This document shows, piece after piece, positions 32,365 through 39,682 of a stretch of 64,000 bases of DNA. The position numbers were made by a program, and so were the translations under genes. Within the stretch, counting starts at the first letter, position 1; each line of letters opens with the position of its first letter. The DNA is from Candidatus Poribacteria bacterium (lineage in GTDB: Bacteria > Poribacteria > WGA-4E > WGA-3G): contig OY282374.1 of the NCBI GenBank assembly GCA_958295815.1, positions 2,066,856 to 2,130,855 of the forward strand, given 5' to 3'. The notes under the pieces are model-generated. The model did not search any database and was not told the DNA's origin. It was given only the letters and a program-made list of their open reading frames with translations.

Positions 32365-33570
32365 ATGAAATCTCTCACTCATAAAACCACGATATTAGTT
32401 GTCGCTATAACGTTATTAGCCTTTCAAGGTATTAGTTATGCGAATCAAGCACCGGTATTTAATGATGGTGATAGCACGTCACGTTGGGTCTCGACCGACG
32501 ATAAGACGGGGTGGCCTATTTTGGGAAAAATAATTGCGACGGATGCAGATGGCGACAGATTGGTGTACAGTCTCGGTGGTCCCGATGCGGCTTCATTCAC
32601 CATTGAAAATGTCGCCATTCATGATGGCACCATCGATATCGGACGGATAAGAGTGGGTGCTGGCATCGACTATACTAATGGGCATTTCTCAGTAACGGTC
32701 ACAGTCTTGGATGGCAATGGTGGCTCAGATACAATTGATGTCACTATCAAAGTTAACCAGCCTCCAAGGTTCAGTAATAATCTTAGGACCGAATATTCGA
32801 TACCTGAAGATATCCGTAAAGGAACGAAGATCGGGGACCCGTTTACTGCGATGGATGCGGATGGTGACACCTTGGTATACGTGATTAGCCCATTCGGGGG
32901 TTTCGGCTATTTCTGGATATTATCCCGATTTGACCTTGATACCAGCACCGGACAGTTGATAGCGAATCGCAATGATATGGGGATCGATGTCGGGACATCA
33001 GTTGAATTGCAGATCACAGTCGTTGATAGAAAGGGTGGACAGGAGTCAATTGTTGTCACTATCAATGTCACTGCTGCCTCAAACGAAGATGACAATACTG
33101 GTGGTGCCCCTTCAAACAGACTACTCGACTCGCTGTTGGATCAAGAGAATCTTAGGGGATTGGACAGTGAAACACTCCGAACATATCTGAGTGCTTTACA
33201 ATTGGAGAGCGATGGCTCTGCGAAATACCAACGAGCTATTGCATTGATAGGAGAAATTTTAGAGGAAACGCGTCCGAAACAGACGCTGCTTCTTGCGAAC
33301 TATCCTAACCCGTTCAATCCGGAGACATGGATACCCTATCAATTGGCGAATTCCAGTAATGTACAGGTTACCATTTATAATTTGCGAGGCACTATCGTCC
33401 GTCGACTTAATATCGGACATCAGCCCGAGGGCTATTATGCCAGTAGGAGTCGTGCCGTTTATTGGGATGGTAGAAATGACACGGGCGAACCCGTTTCCAG
33501 TGGCACCTATTTCTATGAGCTGCAGACGGACAACGCGTCCCTCCTTCGCAAGATGGTGATTCTGAAGTAA
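32365..33570 (+). CDS. secreted cadherin-like protein with FlgD/T9SS-like C-terminal domain
   Basis: A 401-residue secreted protein (signal TTILVVAITLLAFQGISYA). Two cadherin-like domains follow: residues 25-130, with ATDADGDRLVYSLGGPDAASF and VTVLDGNGGSDTI, and 131-235, with AMDADGDTLVY and ITVVDRKGGQESIVVTINV. Their DADGD words are calcium-binding. A low-complexity linker precedes a C-terminal beta domain beginning LLANYPNPFNPETWIPYQLA (about residue 310) and ending SSGTYFYELQTDNASLLRKMVILK, of the FlgD-Ig/type IX sorting-like kind. The gene stands alone between a sigma-54-type promoter and a strong terminator. Confidence 0.85.
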   Translation: MKSLTHKTTILVVAITLLAFQGISYANQAPVFNDGDSTSRWVSTDDKTGWPILGKIIATDADGDRLVYSLGGPDAASFTIENVAIHDGTIDIGRIRVGAGIDYTNGHFSVTVTVLDGNGGSDTIDVTIKVNQPPRFSNNLRTEYSIPEDIRKGTKIGDPFTAMDADGDTLVYVISPFGGFGYFWILSRFDLDTSTGQLIANRNDMGIDVGTSVELQITVVDRKGGQESIVVTINVTAASNEDDNTGGAPSNRLLDSLLDQENLRGLDSETLRTYLSALQLESDGSAKYQRAIALIGEILEETRPKQTLLLANYPNPFNPETWIPYQLANSSNVQVTIYNLRGTIVRRLNIGHQPEGYYASRSRAVYWDGRNDTGEPVSSGTYFYELQTDNASLLRKMVILK

Positions 33571-33581
33571 TGTTTGTTTGT

Positions 33582-33610
33582 AGAGGCAGGACTCAGGTCC
33601 TGCCTCTTTT
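33582..33610 (+). terminator. intrinsic terminator
   Basis: An 11-bp perfect stem AGAGGCAGGAC/GTCCTGCCTCT with TCAG loop followed by TTT, 12 bases after the stop at 33570. Confidence 0.9.
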
Positions 33611-33652
33611 CGAGAAACTAAAACCATCAAAAATTCCAGCAAAACTAACGCT

Positions 33653-35389
33653 TTACCTTAAATGATTTTCCGTTATACGGATTGTTTGGTTTATAGGGTT
33701 CTCGGCATTTGAGAAATCAAGGGTCTGGATGTGTCCGCTTTGCCATTGGAGTTTAATTGATTGAATTGTTTCTTGCGTACCGATGCCAAAGTGAAGTTTT
33801 CGCTCGCTGCCAGAGGCGTAACTCCCACCGCAGGTTGCTTCTCTGAATTGCGTTGTCTTTTCTGTTTGTACCCAGACTTTCGCACCGATACCGTCTCGAT
33901 TGCTTTTCGTTCCTATCAATCGAATTTTTACCCATTTGTTTTTTCGTAGTGCTGTTTGGGAATCGTTTCGTAGTAGGGCTGCATCTTCACCATTAGATGT
34001 AACGAGAACGTCTACCAATCCATCGTTATTGTAGTCCCCGACGGCTACACCGCGAGCAACAACTGGACGCTTAAAAAATGGTCCGGCTGTCTCAGTTAAC
34101 TCCCTAAATTGTCCTGTTCCAATGTTTTCAAAAATCTGGCATTTTTGTCTATAGGAAAGCGATGGCGTAATTTTTGATACGTTATCCCATACGTGTCCGT
34201 TTGCGACGAAGAGATCGAGCGTGCCGTTGTTGTCGGCATCGAGAAACTCGGTCCCGAAGCCGAGTTGTGAAAAACTCGAATCAGCAAGCCCTGCTTCAAA
34301 GGTCGTCATCGTGAAGAAACCGTCGCTGTCGTTATGAAAGAGGCTGTTAATTTCCAAAGAGAAGTTGGTAATAAAGAGATCCGACGCACCATCGTTGTTG
34401 TAATCACCAGAGGCGATACCCATACTTGCTGTTGCGCGTCCTTCTGAATTGTAGGCGACGCCTACCGTCACTGCGACGTCTGTAAAAGTGCCATCCTTGT
34501 TATTGCGATAGAGAAAATCTGGAACCGCATCATTGGCGACAAAAATATCAGGATAACCGTCGTTGTTGTAGTCCGTGAAAAGTACACCTAACCCTTTACC
34601 AGTGTTGCGAACTCCGGCGCGGGAGGTGATATCTGTAAAAGTGCCATCGCCGTTGTTGCGGTACAGTGTGTCACGGACACCGGGATATTCGTGTGGACCG
34701 CAATACATGTGCACGCCTTCCAAAAAACAGGCATGGGCAGTTTCAAGTTGGTAGTCCAAATAGTTTGCTACGTAAAGATCTAAGTGTCCATCAAGGTTGA
34801 AGTCGCCGAAGGATGCACTAACGCTCCAGTTACCATCGCCGACGCCTGCTTGAGATGTAATGTCTGTGAAGGTGCCGTCCCCGTTGTTCTTATACAACTG
34901 GTTCGTGCCGAAGTTGGTAAGGTAAAGATCCGCATCGCCGTCATTGTCGTAATCGGCAGAGATACACCCCATACCGTAACCGTGATCTTGCTGAAGTCCT
35001 GCTGAGGCTGTGACATCAACAAAAGTCCCGTCTCCATTGTTCCGATAGAGGACATTCATATTGTTTGGAGGTCTCTGGTGTTGTCCAGTGGGATTGAGGA
35101 CACCGCTGTTAACGAGATAGATGTCGAGATGTCCGTCGTTGTTGTAGTCGAAGAAGAGTCCACCAGCACCCATCGTTTCGGGTAAATATTTATGTTTAGA
35201 TGCACCGTTGGTGTGTTTGAAATGGATACCGGCTTGTTGTGTCTGTTCAGTGAAGTGGAGTGTTGTTTCGGCTGCAGGCAGAATTGAGGCAAAGCTAACG
35301 AGTATCAGGTGGGTGAGAAGAAGGGACTTTATGTTAGCACCGAACGAGAGATAACAGTAGTTTTTCAATTTTTTCCGTGTATCCCGCAT
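33653..35389 (-). CDS. secreted FG-GAP repeat protein with ASPIC/UnbV domain
   Basis: A 578-residue exported protein with a signal near residues 15-40 (SLLLTHLILVSFASILPAAE). Seven or so FG-GAP/VCBS units (DYNNDGHLDIYLVN, DYDNDGDADLYLTN, DFNLDGHLDLYVANY and others) alternate with LYRNNGDGTFTD words. An ASPIC/UnbV domain closes the protein (SNRDGIGAKVWVQTE, ERKLHFGIGTQETIQSIKLQWQSGH). I start at ATG 35389: the longer frame begins at a GTG inside the stem of the upstream gene's terminator (35406-35432). It is a paralogue of the 8606 and 15016 proteins, without TPRs. Confidence 0.86.
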   Translation of the reverse strand: MRDTRKKLKNYCYLSFGANIKSLLLTHLILVSFASILPAAETTLHFTEQTQQAGIHFKHTNGASKHKYLPETMGAGGLFFDYNNDGHLDIYLVNSGVLNPTGQHQRPPNNMNVLYRNNGDGTFVDVTASAGLQQDHGYGMGCISADYDNDGDADLYLTNFGTNQLYKNNGDGTFTDITSQAGVGDGNWSVSASFGDFNLDGHLDLYVANYLDYQLETAHACFLEGVHMYCGPHEYPGVRDTLYRNNGDGTFTDITSRAGVRNTGKGLGVLFTDYNNDGYPDIFVANDAVPDFLYRNNKDGTFTDVAVTVGVAYNSEGRATASMGIASGDYNNDGASDLFITNFSLEINSLFHNDSDGFFTMTTFEAGLADSSFSQLGFGTEFLDADNNGTLDLFVANGHVWDNVSKITPSLSYRQKCQIFENIGTGQFRELTETAGPFFKRPVVARGVAVGDYNNDGLVDVLVTSNGEDAALLRNDSQTALRKNKWVKIRLIGTKSNRDGIGAKVWVQTEKTTQFREATCGGSYASGSERKLHFGIGTQETIQSIKLQWQSGHIQTLDFSNAENPINQTIRITENHLR

Positions 35390-35404
35390 TACTTTTGATA
35401 TAAA

Positions 35405-35434
35405 AAAAGGCACCCAGCGGATGGGTGCCTTTAA
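35405..35434 (-). terminator. intrinsic terminator of the carbohydrate-binding-like gene
   Basis: On the minus strand AAAGGCACCC/GGGTGCCTTT, 10-bp stem, 7-base loop, followed by a T-run, 20 bases after the stop at 35452. Confidence 0.9.
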
Positions 35435-35451
35435 GTGTCTGTTCTACTTAC

Positions 35452-36156
35452 TTAGAAACCGCCTTTGAGCGACCCCCAAGTTGTAGTAAGTTTGTCTTGT
35501 GCTTCAACAGCAGTTTGTGGATCGGTTTCATTCGGATCGAACTCAACGTCTGTTGTCGCGAAAAACTGGTCGAAGTATGTGCCATCTTCGCGGTGTGCGA
35601 TGTGCAATGTGTGATCGCCAGCTGTCAGTTCCACAGGAACTGGATCGTCGCCGTGCTGAACAAGTTCGGTGCCTTCAAAGGGACCATCACGTGTATTCAA
35701 CCGGAACCAGACCCAATCGGTTGTGTAGTTAACACGGAGGGATTCCGCTTCAAAGAAATCCCAGATGTTTATAGTGGCGTTATTCGCAGATTCGACATCG
35801 CCATCAGCGGCATCGAATACCCAGTAACTGGAGTTATCACCAACAGAGGGAGCGATAACGCGTCCCCAGAAATGCCAATCATCTGCATCGACCGAGAATT
35901 CATATTTTACCCAGTCGCCGCCATCGTTGGTAACACCGTTATGTGAACCGATGTAAGCACCACCGGACGCTTCTGTGACGGTATAATCGTCTACACCTTC
36001 AGCTGCGTTACCTGGATGATCGGTTGGAACATCAAAGACCTCAAATTTCGCGCCGTTTGAATCGTTAAAGTTTTCCGCTTCCCAACTAATATATTTTTGT
36101 GCAAAGGCGGGCAAAGCAACAAGACTCAAAACCGCCAATAAAATGATAGTTCGCAT
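35452..36156 (-). CDS. exported carbohydrate-binding-like protein with KLTTTWGSLK tail
   Basis: A 234-residue secreted protein: signal IILLAVLSLVALPAFA, then a CBM6-like beta domain with ISWEAENFND at the mature start, YIGSHNGVTNDGGDWVKYEFSVD, LRVNYTTDWVWFRLNTRDG and ELTAGDHTLHIAHREDGTYFDQFFAT. It ends VEAQDKLTTTWGSLKGGF, closely matching the end of the otherwise unrelated protein at 23759-24640. The ATG at 36156 is preferred over TTG codons just before it because AAGGAGGT sits 6 bases upstream. Confidence 0.78.
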   Translation of the reverse strand: MRTIILLAVLSLVALPAFAQKYISWEAENFNDSNGAKFEVFDVPTDHPGNAAEGVDDYTVTEASGGAYIGSHNGVTNDGGDWVKYEFSVDADDWHFWGRVIAPSVGDNSSYWVFDAADGDVESANNATINIWDFFEAESLRVNYTTDWVWFRLNTRDGPFEGTELVQHGDDPVPVELTAGDHTLHIAHREDGTYFDQFFATTDVEFDPNETDPQTAVEAQDKLTTTWGSLKGGF

Positions 36157-36277
36157 CAACAAACCTCCTTAAAAGAGTGGATTAAAATTATTGTAGCACA
36201 ATCCTAAAGAAATTGCTACTTTTTTCTTTCCTCAATCTCTTGACTAAATAATTTACACGTTCATCACGCTTCTCAGG

Positions 36278-36520
36278 TTACATCAAAGCGTCTTCGACGG
36301 GTTCAGGGAGTTCAACTGTACTTGGATCTACATCAATAGGATATTCTGTGCCGTATGCTTCGACGAGTTCATCAAAAGTGACGTTGTCTACCCGATCAAG
36401 GTCATCACCGGGATAGACAAGCCATACGCCATAACAGCCGTCACAACTCACCAAGTCTACGTCATCCTTCTCAATCGGGAACTGTGTCAGAGGATTATTA
36501 CAATCGGGACAAGGCAGCAT
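36278..36520 (-). CDS. small zinc-ribbon protein
   Basis: An 80-residue protein starting MLPCPDCNNPLTQFPIEKDD with CPDC (4-7) and VSCDGCYGVWL (about 29-36), a TFIIB-type or rubredoxin-like zinc ribbon, then an acidic tail. It starts 33 bases after the rhodanese-MoeB stop and has GAGGAG before its ATG, so it shares that gene's transcript. A zinc-ribbon partner in sulfur or cofactor transfer is plausible but unproven. Confidence 0.75.
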   Translation of the reverse strand: MLPCPDCNNPLTQFPIEKDDVDLVSCDGCYGVWLVYPGDDLDRVDNVTFDELVEAYGTEYPIDVDPSTVELPEPVEDALM

Positions 36521-36553
36521 ATTTAGTCTCCTCGTAGTCGTCTCAATCTTATG

Positions 36554-37741
36554 TTAATCAGCCGCAGGTGCGAAGGTTTCAGGATTCTCCGCTGCGGCAT
36601 CGTAATCATCAATTAGTTTTGTAATAACCGGGTTATCTCCGCAAAGCGGACAATTTTCATCGCGTGTAATTTTCATCTCGCGGTATGTCATGCCTAATGC
36701 GTCGTAAAGAACGAGCCTGCCGATAAGTGGGTCGCCGATGCCGAGGATATATTTAATCGCTTCGGTTGCCATCATAACACCAACTACGCCTGGGAGCACG
36801 CCCAGGACTCCAGCCTCGCTTCAGCTTGGCACCAGGCCCGGGGGCGGTGGTGTTGGATACATGCATCGATAGCAAGGTCCTTCGTGCGTTTTAAAGAGCG
36901 AGACCTGTCCCTCAAATTGGAAAATGCTACCGTGGACGATCGGTTTGTTCAGCAGGACTGCTGCATCATTGACGAGATAGCGGGTGGCGAAGTTATCGCA
37001 CCCATCTACAATCAGATCGTATTCCGAGAAGATTTCTTCAACATTGTCGGCAGTTAGGCGAAGGTTATAGGGTGTAATATCAACGTCTGGATTCAACGAC
37101 TTAATCGTTGCTGTTGCCGACTGCACTTTTGGTGTGCCGACGGCTTCTGTACGGTGGAGTATCTGACGTTGGAGGTTGCTTAACTCTACAACATCAGAAT
37201 CGACAAGACCGAGGTGTCCAATACCTGCGGCACCGAGGTATACACCGGCAGGTGAACCTAAACCACCTGCACCAACGAGTAGAACTTTGGCATCAAGGAG
37301 TTTAGTTTGTCCTTGTTCCCCGACTTCCGTCAGCATAAAGTGCCGACTGTATCGATCGAGTTGATCGTGGGACATCGGTTTGTCTTGTACAGTCGGGTAG
37401 CCGGCAGCCGACCAGTCACGATATCCGCCTGCAAGGGAAACAGTATCGGTATATCCCATTTCGCGGAGCGATTTGGCGGCAAGTAACGAGCGGAGACCCG
37501 CTGCACAGTACACAACGACCTTTTGATCCCGATCCGGGATGTAATTTTCAACGGAAAATTCGAGCATTCCACGTGTGACATGGACGGCATTAGGGATATA
37601 ACCGGCGCGATACTCATCTTCATCGCGAACATCCAGCAGTACGAAATCGCTATCTGTGTCTTGTTCGGCGTTCACTTCGTCAACCGTTACTTCTGGTATT
37701 TCTGTTTTGGCTTCCTCAACGATTTGCCTGTAGGATTTCAT
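36554..37741 (-). CDS. moeB: rhodanese-MoeB/ThiF fusion with in-frame TGA at the conserved cysteine (candidate selenoprotein)
   Basis: If TGA 36823-36821 is read through, this is a 395-residue protein with an N-terminal rhodanese domain (FVLLDVRDEDEYRAGYIPNAVHV; active-site CAAGLRS at about residues 78-84), then an E1-like adenylation domain: VGAGGLGSPAG, VELSNLQRQILH, DGCDNFATRYL and zinc cysteines CYRC and CPLCG. After GLVPS the family reads CAEAGVLGVLPG; here it reads TGA-SEAGVLGVLPG, so TGA is codon 307 at the conserved cysteine. The frame then runs uninterrupted to DALGMTYREMKI and the usual C-terminus. I start at ATG 37741 (AGGAG upstream) instead of 37801. Alternatives are a nonsense mutation or a base error. 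Confidence 0.8.
36789..36806 (-). promoter_or_regulatory. candidate bacterial SECIS hairpin
   Basis: On the minus strand CCTGGG (36806-36801), loop CGTGCT (36800-36795), CCCAGG (36794-36789): a perfect 6-bp GC-rich stem. The loop begins 21 bases after the TGA and has G as its second base, within the spacing and loop rules known for bacterial SECIS elements. Confidence 0.55.
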
Positions 37742-37827
37742 GTAATTTTTCTCCTGCGGAGAGGGAATATGAAGATCAAGGTATTCATATTCGCATTCCA
37801 TAAGTTTTTGTTTCTTGAACTTGCAAA

Positions 37828-37857
37828 ATTATAACATTAAGTATGTTATCTTGTCAA
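37828..37857 (-). promoter_or_regulatory. sigma-70 promoter of the rhodanese-MoeB operon
   Basis: Minus strand TTGACA (37857-37852), 18 bases, TATAAT (37833-37828), about 90 bases before the chosen ATG at 37741. Confidence 0.75.
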
Positions 37858-37898
37858 TTTTTAATTTTCGGAACTTGGATGGATTTTTGGGCATCCAC

Positions 37899-37931
37899 AA
37901 AAAAAAGGGGTTGGTAAAACCAACCCCTTTT
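37899..37931 (-). terminator. intrinsic terminator after STAS gene
   Basis: Minus strand stem of 13 bp (AAAAGGGGTTGGT/ACCAACCCCTTTT), 3-base loop, then a T-run. It lies 24 bases after the stop at 37955. Confidence 0.92.
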
Positions 37932-37954
37932 GAGATTCTACTGAACTTTGGACC

Positions 37955-38296
37955 TTAAGCGGATAGTGCTGAGACTGCAGCATCTTCGCTCTGGAAATGT
38001 TCAAACCGGTTCACCAACCCATTCAGAGCAACCAAGTTTTTGATATGTTTGCCAACATTGATGACCCCAATACGGCCTTTCTTTCCAGATGCGGCGACTC
38101 GTGCCTCCATAAGTGCACTGAGTCCTGAACTGTCGATCCTATTGACGTTCTCGAAGTTGATGAGGATGCGGGGTGTATCGGAAAACATGATCTGCGGTGA
38201 GATTATTGCCCGTAACTTTGATACTGCGGATCCGGCTATCTTTCCATTGGGTTCCAAAATTGTGATGCCGTTTTGCTTACGAATTTGCGTTGCCAT
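37955..38296 (-). CDS. STAS-domain anti-sigma factor antagonist
   Basis: A 113-residue STAS protein of the SpoIIAA/RsbV type. It has NGITILEPNGKIAGSAVSKLRAIIS, then RILINFENVNRIDSSGLSALMEA, in which the serine pair of DSSG is the usual phosphorylation site, and the KHIKNLVALNGLVNRFEHF helix. I start at ATG 38296 because AAAGGAG lies just before it and overlaps the longer frame's first Met at 38317. No matching RsbW-like kinase is in the window, so its partner must lie elsewhere. Confidence 0.9.
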   Translation of the reverse strand: MATQIRKQNGITILEPNGKIAGSAVSKLRAIISPQIMFSDTPRILINFENVNRIDSSGLSALMEARVAASGKKGRIGVINVGKHIKNLVALNGLVNRFEHFQSEDAAVSALSA

Positions 38297-38591
38297 GATT
38301 TTTTCTCCTTTTTTCATTCCTAAAACTATTTTTTTCTATTCAAACGTTTTATTGATGTATTCGTTATCTTTGTCAGATGTGGTTCGAGAAAAGTTCGTTT
38401 TATTTTCAATTTATTATAATCCATGAGGTTACGTAATGAAAAATGAACAATCTTGACACATCTGTTGAAGATGTGGTAAAACAGGTTGTGTTGTAAATAA
38501 CACCAAAGGATAGAGATAGTGCGTAAGACTTGTAGCAGAAAATTTGCGTGTCTATTAACTTGGAAAATCATCAGAGAAAAAGGAGTTCTTA

Positions 38592-39467
38592 ATGTTCAAC
38601 GCAAATCCTTTTCAACAACCCGGACAGTGGTACCGCGGTAATACGCATAGCCACAGCACTGAATCCGACGGGCAACTTTCGATCGGAGATCGGTTCGCTG
38701 CATATCGTGATGCAGGCTACGATTTCCTCGTGCTGACCGACCATCGCAAGGTCAACGATGTACAGGCTCACACAACATCAGATTTTTTAGCAATATCAGG
38801 GAGCGAGGTGCATCCCGATAATCCGTATGGTGGTGATACCTATCACTTCGTTGCTATTAATATACATGAACGCATTAACTGTGCGAAGATGCATCCGAAC
38901 GCAGTGCTTGATGAGATTAAAGCCCAGGGCGGTGAAGCGGTTTTGTGTCATCCCTATTGGAGTGGGCATACAATTTTAGATTATTTGCCTTTACGGAGTT
39001 ATTTCGCTATTGAAGTCTACAACGACAGTTGCGTGGACATCGGCAAAGAGTTTTCAGAACAGGCGTGGGATGATTTGCTAGATAGAGGTGGACCTGTCCT
39101 CGGTATCGCTGCCGATGATTCACACGGTACAGAAAGTGATTGCTTCCACGGATGGATTATGGTTAAGGCAGAGGAACTAACACTTGATAGCATCATGGAA
39201 GCACTTCGGACGGGTGCGTTCTATTCTACGCTTGGACCGGAAATCAAGGATATGACATTGGATGGGAAAGAGTTGACGGTCAAATGTTCGGAGGCACAAT
39301 CGATTGTTTTCAAAGCGCAGTGCAGTCGAGGTAAGCGAGTTTTACCTTCTGATGGTGAACTCTTAACCGAGGCGACCTATAGCATTCCAGAAAGCGTGAA
39401 GTATGTTCGCGTTGAAATAACCGACGCAACTGGCAAGAAAGCTTGGTCAAACCCTTTCTTTTTCTAA
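38592..39467 (+). CDS. PHP-domain phosphoesterase, copy 1
   Basis: A 291-residue PHP-fold metallohydrolase. The metal-binding motifs are visible: GNTHSHSTESDG (residues 16-27), LTDHRKVNDV (about 48-57), SGSEVHP and CHPYW (about 119-123), and AADDSHG near 175. Members cleave phosphate esters such as histidinol phosphate or nucleic-acid ends; no polymerase domain is present. A C-terminal 60-residue beta part (LDGKELTVKCSEAQSI...) follows the fold. ATG 38592 with AAAAAGGAG. About 92% identical to the gene at 39717. Confidence 0.88.
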   Translation: MFNANPFQQPGQWYRGNTHSHSTESDGQLSIGDRFAAYRDAGYDFLVLTDHRKVNDVQAHTTSDFLAISGSEVHPDNPYGGDTYHFVAINIHERINCAKMHPNAVLDEIKAQGGEAVLCHPYWSGHTILDYLPLRSYFAIEVYNDSCVDIGKEFSEQAWDDLLDRGGPVLGIAADDSHGTESDCFHGWIMVKAEELTLDSIMEALRTGAFYSTLGPEIKDMTLDGKELTVKCSEAQSIVFKAQCSRGKRVLPSDGELLTEATYSIPESVKYVRVEITDATGKKAWSNPFFF

Positions 39468-39501
39468 GAGAGTATCTTGGGGTATCTGGTTGCTTTTTCA
39501 T

Positions 39502-39560
39502 GGGTGTTCTGATGCAAAACATTCTGTGTGCCAAATAGTGGGTTGGGTCGGGGATAATGT
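39502..39560 (+). pseudogene. relic of the start of the GT9 glycosyltransferase gene
   Basis: This stretch begins GGGTGTTCTGATGCAAAACATTCTG and aligns with 40629-40690, the first codons of the glycosyltransferase (MHNILVCQTGGWIGD). One G is missing after CTG and the frame stops at TAG. It is the end of the duplicated segment. Confidence 0.7.
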
Positions 39561-39682
39561 AGTTTCAACAAATATTGACACTGCTATCGCTGATATGTTA
39601 AAATAGGGTAATGTTGTGTTGAACGGACACACAAACAATTGATTTGGGCACACATACTCGTAGCAAACAGCATTCCCACCCA

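Larger units (their letters stand above)
38556..39560 (+). repeat. first copy of a ~1 kb tandem duplication
   Basis: Matches 39683-40690: upstream leader (aacttggaaaatcatcaga), a whole PHP-domain gene and the first bases of the following glycosyltransferase gene. The protein copies differ at about 23 of 291 residues by my reading. Confidence 0.85.

Noticed and set aside
35390..35413. GTG at 35413 as start of the UnbV gene at 33653
   Set aside because: The GTG lies in the stem of the upstream gene's intrinsic terminator; ATG 35389 is more likely.
36554..36820. Reading the C-terminal MoeB piece as a separate gene starting at GTG 36799
   Set aside because: It is in the same frame as the upstream part, starts inside a conserved motif, lacks a ribosome site, and would be only the last part of the adenylation domain.
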